Shown one piece after another: positions 7,396-13,278 of a stretch of 13,278 nucleotides of DNA. The position numbers were made by a program, and so were the translations under genes. Each line of letters begins with the position of its first letter. Position 1 is the stretch's first letter. Source of the stretch: RSA9 sp036381195 (GTDB taxonomy: Bacteria > Gemmatimonadota > Gemmatimonadetes > Longimicrobiales > RSA9); NCBI GenBank assembly GCA_036381195.1, contig DASVDH010000061.1, forward strand, positions 1 to 13,278, read 5' to 3'. The notes under the pieces were generated by a model. It saw only the letters and a list, made by a program, of their open reading frames with translations. It was not told where the DNA came from and searched no databases.

Positions 7396-10041
7396 TCACT
7401 CCATCCTGAGCGCGCGCACCGCATCCACCCGCGCCGCGCGGCGGGCCGGCAGCCAGCAGGCGAGCAGCGCGACGGCGCCGAGCAGCAGCGAGACGGCCGC
7501 GAAGGTGGCCGGGTCCGTCGCGGAAACCTGGTAGAGGGAGCGGGCGAGGAGGCGCGTCGCCGCGTAGGCGCCGGCCAGGCCCAGCGCGAGGCCCGCTGCG
7601 ATCACGCCCCCCTCCTCGCGCAGCACCATCCGCAGCACGTCGCCGCGATCCGCGCCGAGCGCCATGCGCAGGCCGATCTCGCGCGTGCGCTGGCCCACGG
7701 ACTGTGCGGTGACGGCGTACACGCCCACCGCGGCGAGGACCAGCGCGATCGCCGCGAAGCCGGCGAGCAGCGCCATGAGCGTGCTGCGCGTCGAGACCGA
7801 GCGCCGCACCACGGCCTCGACCGTGGTGAGGTCGCGCACCGCCTGGAGCGGATCCAGCGCGAGTACCTCGGCCCGCGCGGCGCGAGCAAGCGCCAGCGGG
7901 TCGCCGGTCGTACGCAGGACCACGGTCATGGCCGGCCGCGGGAACTGTGCGAGCGGCCGGTAGATCGCGCCCTCGATCGCGACATCCAGCCCGTCGTGCT
8001 TCACGTCGCCGACGACGCCGATGATCTCCTGTCGCTCGCCCGGGCCCCAACGGAACTCGATCTCGCGGCCGATCGGGTCCTCGCCCGGCCAGTATTTCTG
8101 CGCGATCGCCTGGCTGATGACCACCACGTCCCGGCTGCCGGGGCGGTCGCGCTCGTCGAACGTGCGGCCGCGGATCAGCGGGATGCCCATCGTCTCGAAG
8201 TAGCCGGGCGTCGCGATCCGCTTCTTCGCGTACGGCGTCTCGCCCTCCGGGTACTCGCGCCCGATGATCCCGAAGCCGCCGTTCGTGTCCGAGCCATCTA
8301 GCGGCAGGTGGCTGACGGCCGCGGCGCCGCGCACGCCGGGCAGCGCGCGCAGCCGCTCGAGCAGGTCCTGGAAGAACCGCACCTGCGCCCCGCCTTCGGC
8401 GTAGCGCGTGTGCGCGAGCGCGACCTCGAACGCCAGCGTGTTCTCCGCACGGAAGCCCGGGTCCTCGCGCAGCAGCGTGTGAATGCTTTTCACCATCAGC
8501 CCGGCGCCGGCGAGCAGCACCACGGACAGCGCGAGCTCCACCGCCACGAGCAGCCGGCGGCTCCGCCGCGCGGCGCGCGTGCCGCCGCCGCGCGCGGCGT
8601 CCGCCTGCTTCAGCGTGCCCGCGAGGTCCTGGCGCGTGGCGCGCAGCGCGGGCCAGAGCCCGAACAACACCGCCGCCGCCAACGACGCGGCGCCGGTGAA
8701 CAGCACCACGCGCGGGTCCGCGCTCGAGCTGGGTGCGAGCAGCGCCGCGCGGTCCGCGGCCGCTGCGACGGCGCCCGTCGCGAGCCGCGAGAGCAGCAGG
8801 CCGAGCGCGCCGCCGAGCACGCCCAGCACCAGACTCTCGGTGAGGAGCTGGCGCACGATGCGCGTGCGGCCCGCACCAATGGCCGTGCGGATCGCGAACT
8901 CCCGCGCCCGCGCGGCCGAGCGCGAGAGGAACAGGTTCGACAGGTTGGCGCACACCACGAGCAGCAGGAAGACGACCGCGCCGGAGAGAACGAGCAGCAG
9001 CGCGCGCGAGTCGCCGACCAGGAACTCGCGCACGTCGCCCAGCTCGATGCCGTGCCGCGTCACGCCCGACTGGCGCAGCCCTGCCGCCAGCGCCTCGGTC
9101 CGCGACCGCGCCTGCTCGAGGGTGATGTCGTCGCGCAGCCGCGCGATCACGGTCAGCATGTGCAAGCCTCGGTCGCGAAGCGGCTCCGGCAGCACCAGCG
9201 GCAGCCAGGCCCCCAGCGACGGGCGGTTCACGAGCACGTTCGCCGCGCGCGGCATCACGCCGACCACCGTGTACGCCTCGCCGCTGAGCACCAGGGTGCG
9301 ACCGACGACGCCGGGATCACCCGCGAAGCGGTCGCGCCAGAACCCCTCCGCGAGCATCAGCACGTGCTCGTCGCGCTCGACGTCCTCGCTCGAGAGCGCG
9401 CGGCCGAGCAGCGGCGGGATGCCGAGGACGCGCTGGAAGTCGCCCGTCACCATCCCGGCCTCGACGCTGACCGGGTCGCCCGCCTCCTCCAGCGTGTACA
9501 GGTTCGACGCGTACGCGGCGATCGCCGCGAACTGGTCGCCCTCGCGCCGCCAGTCCTCGTACTCCGGCCACGATGGCGGGTAGCCCGGCTCGCCGAACTG
9601 CACGTCGCGCACGTAGACCAGCCGCTCCTCGTCCGGAAACGGAAGCGGCCTGAGCAGCGCGCCGTCAACCACGCCGAACACCGCTGCGGTCGCGCCGATG
9701 CCCAGCCCCAGGATCAGCACCGTCACCGCCGCGAAGCCCGGCCGCTTGCGGAGCTGCCGCAGCGCGAACCGCACGTCCTGCCGGAGGTCCGCCAGCAGCT
9801 CGACCCGCCTCACGCGCCGCTCCTTCCCTCTGTCGATGTCCAGCAGCTCCCGCTCGACCCGCGCCACGTCGCCGAACCGCCTGAGCGCCTCCGCGCGCGC
9901 CGCCTCCAGGCTCCAGCCCGCCGCCACCAGGTCCCGCACCTGCGCCTCGAGGTGGAAATCCAGCTCGTCCGCCACCTCCACCTCCACGCCCGGTGCGACG
10001 GCACGGCGGGCGCGCTTTCGGCGGGGGGTCTCGTCGCTCAT
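7396..10041 (-). CDS. ADOP-family duplicated ABC permease (MacB/FtsX type)
   Basis: An 881-residue membrane protein. Residues about 19-75 form the cytoplasmic permease-prefix domain seen in this family (ELDFHLEAQVRDLVAAGWS, then EALRRFGD). DVRFALRQLRKRPGFAAVTV at 89-108 leads into the first membrane helix, then LLRPLPFPDEERLVYV and a MacB-like periplasmic domain to about 345. Three helices at about 347-370, 400-425 and 443-465 close the first FtsX unit. The second unit has a helix at about 496-517, a periplasmic domain to about 750 (DVVVISQAIAQKYWPGEDPI), and helices at about 755-778, 812-835 and 846-866. The internal duplication is clear from the matching coupling segments REFAIRTAIGAGRTRIVRQL (380-399) and REIGLRMALGADRGDVLRMV (787-806). 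No ATPase gene is adjacent, as the name orphan permease implies. Substrate unknown; relatives handle macrolides, peptides or lipoproteins. The ATG has GGAGG 5 nt before it. PadR lies 203 bp upstream. Confidence 0.92.
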   Translation of the reverse strand: MSDETPRRKRARRAVAPGVEVEVADELDFHLEAQVRDLVAAGWSLEAARAEALRRFGDVARVERELLDIDRGKERRVRRVELLADLRQDVRFALRQLRKRPGFAAVTVLILGLGIGATAAVFGVVDGALLRPLPFPDEERLVYVRDVQFGEPGYPPSWPEYEDWRREGDQFAAIAAYASNLYTLEEAGDPVSVEAGMVTGDFQRVLGIPPLLGRALSSEDVERDEHVLMLAEGFWRDRFAGDPGVVGRTLVLSGEAYTVVGVMPRAANVLVNRPSLGAWLPLVLPEPLRDRGLHMLTVIARLRDDITLEQARSRTEALAAGLRQSGVTRHGIELGDVREFLVGDSRALLLVLSGAVVFLLLVVCANLSNLFLSRSAARAREFAIRTAIGAGRTRIVRQLLTESLVLGVLGGALGLLLSRLATGAVAAAADRAALLAPSSSADPRVVLFTGAASLAAAVLFGLWPALRATRQDLAGTLKQADAARGGGTRAARRSRRLLVAVELALSVVLLAGAGLMVKSIHTLLREDPGFRAENTLAFEVALAHTRYAEGGAQVRFFQDLLERLRALPGVRGAAAVSHLPLDGSDTNGGFGIIGREYPEGETPYAKKRIATPGYFETMGIPLIRGRTFDERDRPGSRDVVVISQAIAQKYWPGEDPIGREIEFRWGPGERQEIIGVVGDVKHDGLDVAIEGAIYRPLAQFPRPAMTVVLRTTGDPLALARAARAEVLALDPLQAVRDLTTVEAVVRRSVSTRSTLMALLAGFAAIALVLAAVGVYAVTAQSVGQRTREIGLRMALGADRGDVLRMVLREEGGVIAAGLALGLAGAYAATRLLARSLYQVSATDPATFAAVSLLLGAVALLACWLPARRAARVDAVRALRME

Positions 10042-10244
10042 GCACGCCTCCGGCGTTCCGTGGTTCTATGACATCTTCGAGGGCGCCGGAGCCCGCGGCC
10101 CCGTGATCCGCTCGCGGCCGAGGCGGTCGGCCGACTGGCCGGCAAGCACCACCGCGCGAGGATCCGCCGCCCTTGCCCCGCCGGACAGCCGCCCGCCGAC
10201 CGGGCCGCACCGGCTCTCGCGCGACCCGCCGCCCCACCGCGGCG
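10042..10244 (-). other. Gap between PadR and permease genes
   Basis: This 203-bp stretch holds no gene I can support. It contains GC-rich inverted repeats: GGCCGA (10116-10121) with TCGGCC (10127-10132), and GGCAAG (10141-10146) with CTTGCC (10172-10177). There is no T-run and no second copy of the CTCCCCT operator motif. The permease is therefore probably read from the PadR promoter, possibly at reduced level past these hairpins. A weak CATAGA hexamer close to the permease start is too poor to call a promoter. Confidence 0.35.
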
Positions 10245-10586
10245 TCACGCCGGCTCCTCCGTCGCGTTCACGACCTTCCACACCGCGTCCGCGTACCGGC
10301 CCCACACCGAGAGCTCCCGCGCCAGCTCCCGCCGGCCGCGCGCCGTCACCGCGTAGTACTTCGCGCGGCGGTTGTTCTCTGAGAGACCCCACTCGGACGA
10401 GATCCAGCCGCGCCGCTCCATCCGGTGCAGGGCCGGGTACAGCGCCCCGTCCTCGATCTCGAGCGTGCCGTCCGTCACGCGGCGGATGTACTGCGCCACG
10501 CCGTAGCCGTGCATCGGCCCCCAGGACAGCGCCTTGAGGATAAGCAGGTCGAGCGTGCCCTTGAGGATCTCGTTGTGGTGCGCCAC
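10245..10586 (-). CDS. PadR-family transcriptional repressor
   Basis: A 113-residue one-domain PadR regulator of the short type. It opens with the family sequence EILKGTLDLLILKALSWGPM (6-25), then HGYGVAQYIRRVTDGTLEIEDGALYPALHRMERRGWI, which is the helix-turn-helix ending in the ALYPALHRMERRG signature. The wing follows at about 66-79 (SENNRRAKYYAVT), and a C-terminal dimerisation helix runs through RRELARELSVWGRYADAVWKV. PadR proteins are dimers that repress their own and neighbouring genes until a ligand or stress releases them. The start is GTG at 10584-10586 with GGGGAG about 9 nt before it. An ATG at 10590-10592 is in another frame and gives no PadR sequence. Pairing with an ADOP permease is very common in Acidobacteriota and Gemmatimonadota. 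Control of that permease is likely, and inverted repeats upstream suggest autoregulation. Confidence 0.93.
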   Translation of the reverse strand: MAHHNEILKGTLDLLILKALSWGPMHGYGVAQYIRRVTDGTLEIEDGALYPALHRMERRGWISSEWGLSENNRRAKYYAVTARGRRELARELSVWGRYADAVWKVVNATEEPA

Positions 10587-10595
10587 GCGCCATCT

Positions 10596-10618
10596 CTCCC
10601 CTGGAAGATTTAGGGGAG
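10596..10618 (-). promoter_or_regulatory. Candidate PadR operator, site 1
   Basis: A perfect inverted repeat of 7-bp arms, CTCCCCT (10596-10602) and AGGGGAG (10612-10618), with a 9-nt spacer GGAAGATTT. It lies 10-32 bp before the PadR start codon. On the minus strand its proximal arm supplies the GGGGAG that serves as ribosome binding site. A protein dimer bound here would cover the transcription start region. The same arm sequence and spacer length recur in site 2. Confidence 0.5.
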
Positions 10619-10619
10619 C

Positions 10620-10654
10620 AAGGTGCGGCCACTCCCCTCAGACGTCAAGGGGTA
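10620..10654 (-). promoter_or_regulatory. Candidate PadR promoter with operator site 2
   Basis: CTCCCCT (10632-10638) and AGGGGTA (10648-10654) repeat the layout of site 1 with the same 9-nt spacer. The inner five bases of the arms pair perfectly and the outer two are degenerate. On the minus strand a -35-like TTGACG (10648-10643) sits within the spacer and arm of this site. The hexamer 17 bp on, CACCTT (10625-10620), is a poor -10. If this promoter is right, the start of transcription falls in site 1 and both sites would block it. Confidence 0.42.
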
Positions 10655-10792
10655 CGGGCCAGGGTCAGTCGGCGGGCAACCGGCGCGGCGCCGGCGAGTG
10701 CGGCCTCGAAGGCGGGGCCGAAGCCGGCGTCTACCTGACCGGTAATCGGGCGGAAAAGCTGGAGGCAGAGCCGTGATGGCGCTGGCGGGAAG

Positions 10793-11788
10793 CTAGGCGT
10801 GGCGACTCGCCCCGTTCGCGGCCGCCAGCGCACGGATCCCCGCCAGCCGCTCGCCTTCCACCTCCACGAGAGCCCAGGTGCCCCCGCCGTCGCGGCTGAC
10901 GTAGATGCGGCCGTCGGCGAGCCCTGCGAAGAGCCGGCCGGGGAGCGCCAGCAACGCGTAAGGCATGCTGTCGAGCGGCTCGGGGAGCCCGCCGCCGAGC
11001 CGCTCCCACGGGCCTGCGGCGCGCCACCGGTAGAGGTACGCCTGGGCGTCGGCGCCGCGGTGCGCCGCGCGCGGGCCGGTGCTGGCGGAGACGTACCAGG
11101 TGTCGGGGTCGTCCGGGTCCACGGCGAGCGCCCAGGTGTAGTGGCGGTCGCGGCCCTCGTCTGCGGGCAGCCACGTGCGGCCGGCGTCGAAGCTCCACGC
11201 GGCGCCGCCACCGCCCGCCTCGTACGCGCGCTCCGCCGCGCGCGGGTGCCACGCGAGCGCGTGCACGTCCCGCTGCGCGCCGGGCCGGTGGTCCTCCCAG
11301 GTCTCGCCGCCATCCGTGCTCCGCATCAGGCCGCCCAGCTCGATGCCGGCGAGCAGCAGCCCCGCGTCCGCGGGGTTGGGCGCGATCCAGCGCACGTGCG
11401 AGGTCCACGGCCGCGGCGGAAAGCTCCACGTGGGGGCCGAGGGGATGCGACGCAGCGCTTCGAGCTCGCGCCAGCTCGAGCCGCCGTCGTCGCTCCGGAA
11501 GATCATGCTGGGCTCGGTGCCCGCGTACACCGCGCCGTCCACCGGGCTCACGGCGAGAGAGAAGACGTCGCCCGCGGGGAGGTCGAGCCGGTGCCATGTC
11601 GCGCCGTCGTCCTCGCTCTTCCACACGGCGCGATCGCGCGAGCCGGCGTAGACCGTGGCCGGATCCCGGGGGTCGAGGGCGACGCACTGGAGCCGCTCCT
11701 CCCCCAGGGCGAGATGCGCCTCGAGCGTGTCGTCCCACTGCGTGATCCTGGCGAGGCCGCGGTCGACGACGGCGTAGAGCGTGAGCAT
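10793..11788 (-). CDS. BNR/Asp-box beta-propeller protein
   Basis: A 331-residue repeat protein of the sialidase-like / photosystem-assembly-like propeller group. Asp-box motifs (S-x-D-x-G-x-T-W) are at 58-65 (SEDDGATW), 99-106 (SDDGGSSW), 157-164 (STDGGETW), 199-206 (SFDAGRTW) and 298-305 (SRDGGGTW). Between them are strands such as VYAGSRD, VYAGTEP, LLAGIE and LFAGLADGRIYVS. These predict a beta-propeller of about six or seven blades. There is no signal peptide or membrane helix, so a cytoplasmic place is likely. Automatic labels such as exo-alpha-sialidase or glycosyl hydrolase are not supported: I see no catalytic arginine triad or FRIP motif. The start MLTLYAVVDRG was chosen over a frame open to 11866 because GGGAG lies 9 nt before it and the extra 26 residues are unstructured. 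It follows the coiled-coil gene by 59 bp. Function unknown. Confidence 0.82.
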   Translation of the reverse strand: MLTLYAVVDRGLARITQWDDTLEAHLALGEERLQCVALDPRDPATVYAGSRDRAVWKSEDDGATWHRLDLPAGDVFSLAVSPVDGAVYAGTEPSMIFRSDDGGSSWRELEALRRIPSAPTWSFPPRPWTSHVRWIAPNPADAGLLLAGIELGGLMRSTDGGETWEDHRPGAQRDVHALAWHPRAAERAYEAGGGGAAWSFDAGRTWLPADEGRDRHYTWALAVDPDDPDTWYVSASTGPRAAHRGADAQAYLYRWRAAGPWERLGGGLPEPLDSMPYALLALPGRLFAGLADGRIYVSRDGGGTWALVEVEGERLAGIRALAAANGASRHA

Positions 11789-11847
11789 GGTCGTGGGCTC
11801 CCGTGCGCGAGGGCGATGCGGCGCGCTCTTCCCGGAGGGCGACGCGC

Positions 11848-12168
11848 CTACGCGCCCGTCGGCCACTGCTCCTCTTCCTCGATGGACCGCCAGAGCCCGC
11901 CCAGCTCGTGCTCGATGCGCGCGAGCTCCTGCCTCAGCTCGCCGATCTGCTCGCGGAGCTGACGCCAGTCCTGCGCGATGCGGGGCCAGTCGCGCCGGGC
12001 CTCCGCCAGCGATGCCGAGCTCGCGGCGGCGCGGGCGCGCAGCGGATCGCCGAGCCCGGGATCATCGCGGGCCGCGGCGAAGAAGTCGTGCAGCGCATCC
12101 AGCGCGCGCCTCATGCGCTCTTCCAGCTCCGTGACCTCTTGGGCCGTCAGCCGCCTCGGCCGGTCCAT
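11848..12168 (-). CDS. Small coiled-coil protein of unknown function
   Basis: A 106-residue charged protein that I do not recognise as a named family. It starts MDRPRRLTAQEVTELEERM and is almost wholly helical in composition. Two heptad-like segments stand out: about 8-35 (rich in Leu, Glu, Arg, with HDFFAAARDD) and about 52-100 (WRQLREQIGELRQELARIEH). The second ends in an acidic EEEEQW before the C-terminus. There is no signal peptide, membrane segment or cysteine. The ATG has GAGG 8 nt before it, which supports real translation. It precedes the BNR propeller gene by 59 bp on the same strand, so the two may act together or only share a transcript. An antisense artefact is unlikely, since the opposite frames encode only basic low-complexity sequence. 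Confidence 0.62.
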   Translation of the reverse strand: MDRPRRLTAQEVTELEERMRRALDALHDFFAAARDDPGLGDPLRARAAASSASLAEARRDWPRIAQDWRQLREQIGELRQELARIEHELGGLWRSIEEEEQWPTGA

Positions 12169-12335
12169 GAGTCGCGCCTCGTCCGGGTCCTCGTGCCGCC
12201 GCTCCCGGAGGGATGCGGCCTGGCCACGCCGGGCCTACGAGAAGCGTGCCAGCGCGGCCGCCGCCGGGCGGGCAGGCGGCCGGCGGCGCGCGGCACTGGC
12301 CGGGGGGCGGCGGCCGCGTCGCGCCAGTGAGCGGA

Positions 12336-12364
12336 CGCTCGCCGGGGCACCGCCCGCGCGAGCG
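12336..12364 (-). terminator. GC-rich hairpin at the stop of the delta-60 gene
   Basis: A 7-bp inverted repeat, CGCTCGC (12336-12342) with GCGAGCG (12358-12364), starts directly after the TAG of the delta-60 repeat gene. A second 7-bp repeat, CACTGGC (12294-12300) with GCCAGTG (12323-12329), lies about 10 nt further along the transcript. Neither has a T-run. They may act as transcript ends or 3' stabilisers; termination is a weak inference. No gene is seen in the 196-bp gap 12169-12364. Confidence 0.35.
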
Positions 12365-13278
12365 CTACGGCACCACGCGGACCAGCGCGACCCGGCGGTT
12401 CAGGCCCTCCGACAACTGGCCGACCACGAGGATCTTGCCATCCGGCTGGATCACGACATCGCTGGCCTCGTCGAAGCCGCCGAAGAAGTCGATCGCGACG
12501 ATGCCGTCGGTGCCGAAGCTCGTGTCGAGCGTGCCGTCATCGTTCAGGCGGACGACGCGCATGTCACCGGCTTCCGCGCCGACGACGATGATCCGGCCGG
12601 CCTGGTCCAGAGCGACGCCGTTGGCCCTCGAGAGGACTGAGGCCACGGTGGTGCCACCGTCGAACGTGGCATCGAGGGCGCCCGTCTCGGTGTACCGGGC
12701 AAGGAACGCCGCGTCCTCCTTGTGCCCGGAGACGATGATCCTTCCGCTCGCGTCCACGGCGAGGTCCACGACCCACTCGTACTCGGGCGTCGCCGGCCAC
12801 ACGATGCCCTCCTCGTCGAACGTCGAGTCCGGGGCGCCGGTCGGGAGCAAGCGTATGATGCCGATGTCCGGGTCCGAGCCGCCGGACACGGCCGCCCGCC
12901 CGGTGGCCACGATCCTGCCATCGGACAGCAGCGCTCCCGCGTGTGCGCCGTCCGACCGGCCCGCAATGTTGATGATCACCGTGCCGTCCCCGCCGAACGT
13001 CGGGTCGAGGACGCCCGCGCTCGTGAGGCGCGCGATCGCGAAGTCGGCGTCGGCCGTCACGGAGTGCGCCGCGCCGAGGAGGACGATCGAGCCGTCCGGC
13101 TGGATCAGGATGTCGTCGGCGCCGTCCACCCGTCCGGCGAAGTCGGCGAACGCCACGCCGTTGCTGCCGAAGCTGGCGTCGAGCGTGCCGTCGGCGTTCA
13201 GGCGCGCCACGCCGAAATCGTCGTTGGCCGGGAGGTTGACGAGGTCGCGCGCGATCCCCGCGACCAGGATGCGCCCGT
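12365..13278 (-). CDS. Delta-60 repeat protein, C-terminal part (cut by window edge)
   Basis: 303 residues are visible and the 5' end lies beyond the right edge. A GTG at 13208-13210 is not the start, because the frame stays open to the edge and continues the repeat pattern (GRILVAGIARD, then NDDFGVARLNADG). Five copies of the delta-60 signature R-L-x-x-x-G-x-L-D-x-[ST]-F are seen: NADGTLDASFGSNG, TSAGVLDPTFGGDG, PTGAPDSTFDEEG, TETGALDATFDGG and NDDGTLDTSFGTDG. Successive phenylalanines are 58, 59, 52 and 49 residues apart. Each signature is followed by a VxxQPDGKILVVG-type strand pair. The repeats predict a beta-propeller or similar all-beta fold. Such proteins are often secreted or cell-surface in Deltaproteobacteria and Bacteroidota, but the signal peptide would be off-window. 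The protein ends soon after the last repeat (VALVRVVP) with no anchor or sorting tail. Function unknown; labels such as DUF5122 protein would fit. Confidence 0.85.
   Translation of the reverse strand, partial: GRILVAGIARDLVNLPANDDFGVARLNADGTLDASFGSNGVAFADFAGRVDGADDILIQPDGSIVLLGAAHSVTADADFAIARLTSAGVLDPTFGGDGTVIINIAGRSDGAHAGALLSDGRIVATGRAAVSGGSDPDIGIIRLLPTGAPDSTFDEEGIVWPATPEYEWVVDLAVDASGRIIVSGHKEDAAFLARYTETGALDATFDGGTTVASVLSRANGVALDQAGRIIVVGAEAGDMRVVRLNDDGTLDTSFGTDGIVAIDFFGGFDEASDVVIQPDGKILVVGQLSEGLNRRVALVRVVP

Noticed and set aside
7110..7424. A 104-codon minus-strand open frame in the gap upstream of the efflux operon
   Set aside because: It overlaps the end of the permease gene, covers the candidate promoter, has Arg/Gly/Pro-rich composition and resembles nothing I know.
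8308..10071. A 587-codon open frame on the plus strand
   Set aside because: It is antisense to the ADOP permease, low complexity, and has no convincing start or domain.
10793..11788. True sialidase (neuraminidase) activity for the Asp-box protein
   Set aside because: Asp boxes alone are structural. I see neither the FRIP motif nor the arginine triad needed for catalysis, and there is no signal peptide.
12365..13278. CRISPR-like or tandem DNA repeat in the delta-60 gene
   Set aside because: The periodicity is at the protein level only. The DNA units differ too much in sequence and spacing.

Overview
The window is about 70% G+C, with short gaps and strong Shine-Dalgarno sites. Every gene I can support lies on the minus strand. 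The most telling marker is a large duplicated permease of the ADOP type (acidobacterial duplicated orphan permease) preceded by a PadR regulator. That pairing is abundant in Acidobacteriota and Gemmatimonadota. With the G+C content and the BNR and delta-60 repeat proteins, it makes a Gemmatimonadota-like soil bacterium my best guess. This is inference; there is no rRNA or other phylogenetic marker gene.

Layout in the direction of transcription (right to left). (a) 13278-12365: the C-terminal part of a delta-60 repeat protein, cut by the window edge, followed by a GC-rich inverted repeat. (b) 12168-10793: a 106-residue coiled-coil protein and a 331-residue BNR/Asp-box propeller protein, 59 bp apart and probably co-transcribed. 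(c) 10654-7396: a PadR repressor gene with two matching inverted repeats over its promoter region, then the 881-residue ADOP permease. (d) 7395-7049: a 347-bp gap without a gene, holding two hairpins, an AT-rich promoter-like patch and a palindrome just upstream of the next operon. (e) 7048-521: a tight four-gene multidrug-efflux operon: a GbsR/MarR-type regulator, a TolC-like outer-membrane factor, a lipoprotein membrane-fusion adaptor and an AcrB-type RND pump. A good intrinsic terminator follows at 461-407. (f) 307-1: the first 102 codons of an OsmC-family protein, cut by the left edge.

The efflux operon is a complete tripartite pump plus its own local regulator. The RND protein uses proton motive force, the adaptor bridges the periplasm, and the TolC-like channel opens through the outer membrane. 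The regulator probably senses a substrate and controls its own operon. The PadR-ADOP pair looks like a second transport or envelope module, with no ATPase gene next to the permease.

I see no mobile element, CRISPR array, tRNA, rRNA or clearly new defence or biosynthetic system. The observations most worth a second look are the paired PadR-operator candidates, the palindrome upstream of the efflux operon, the hairpins at gene junctions inside that operon, and a 15-nt motif shared by two intergenic regions.
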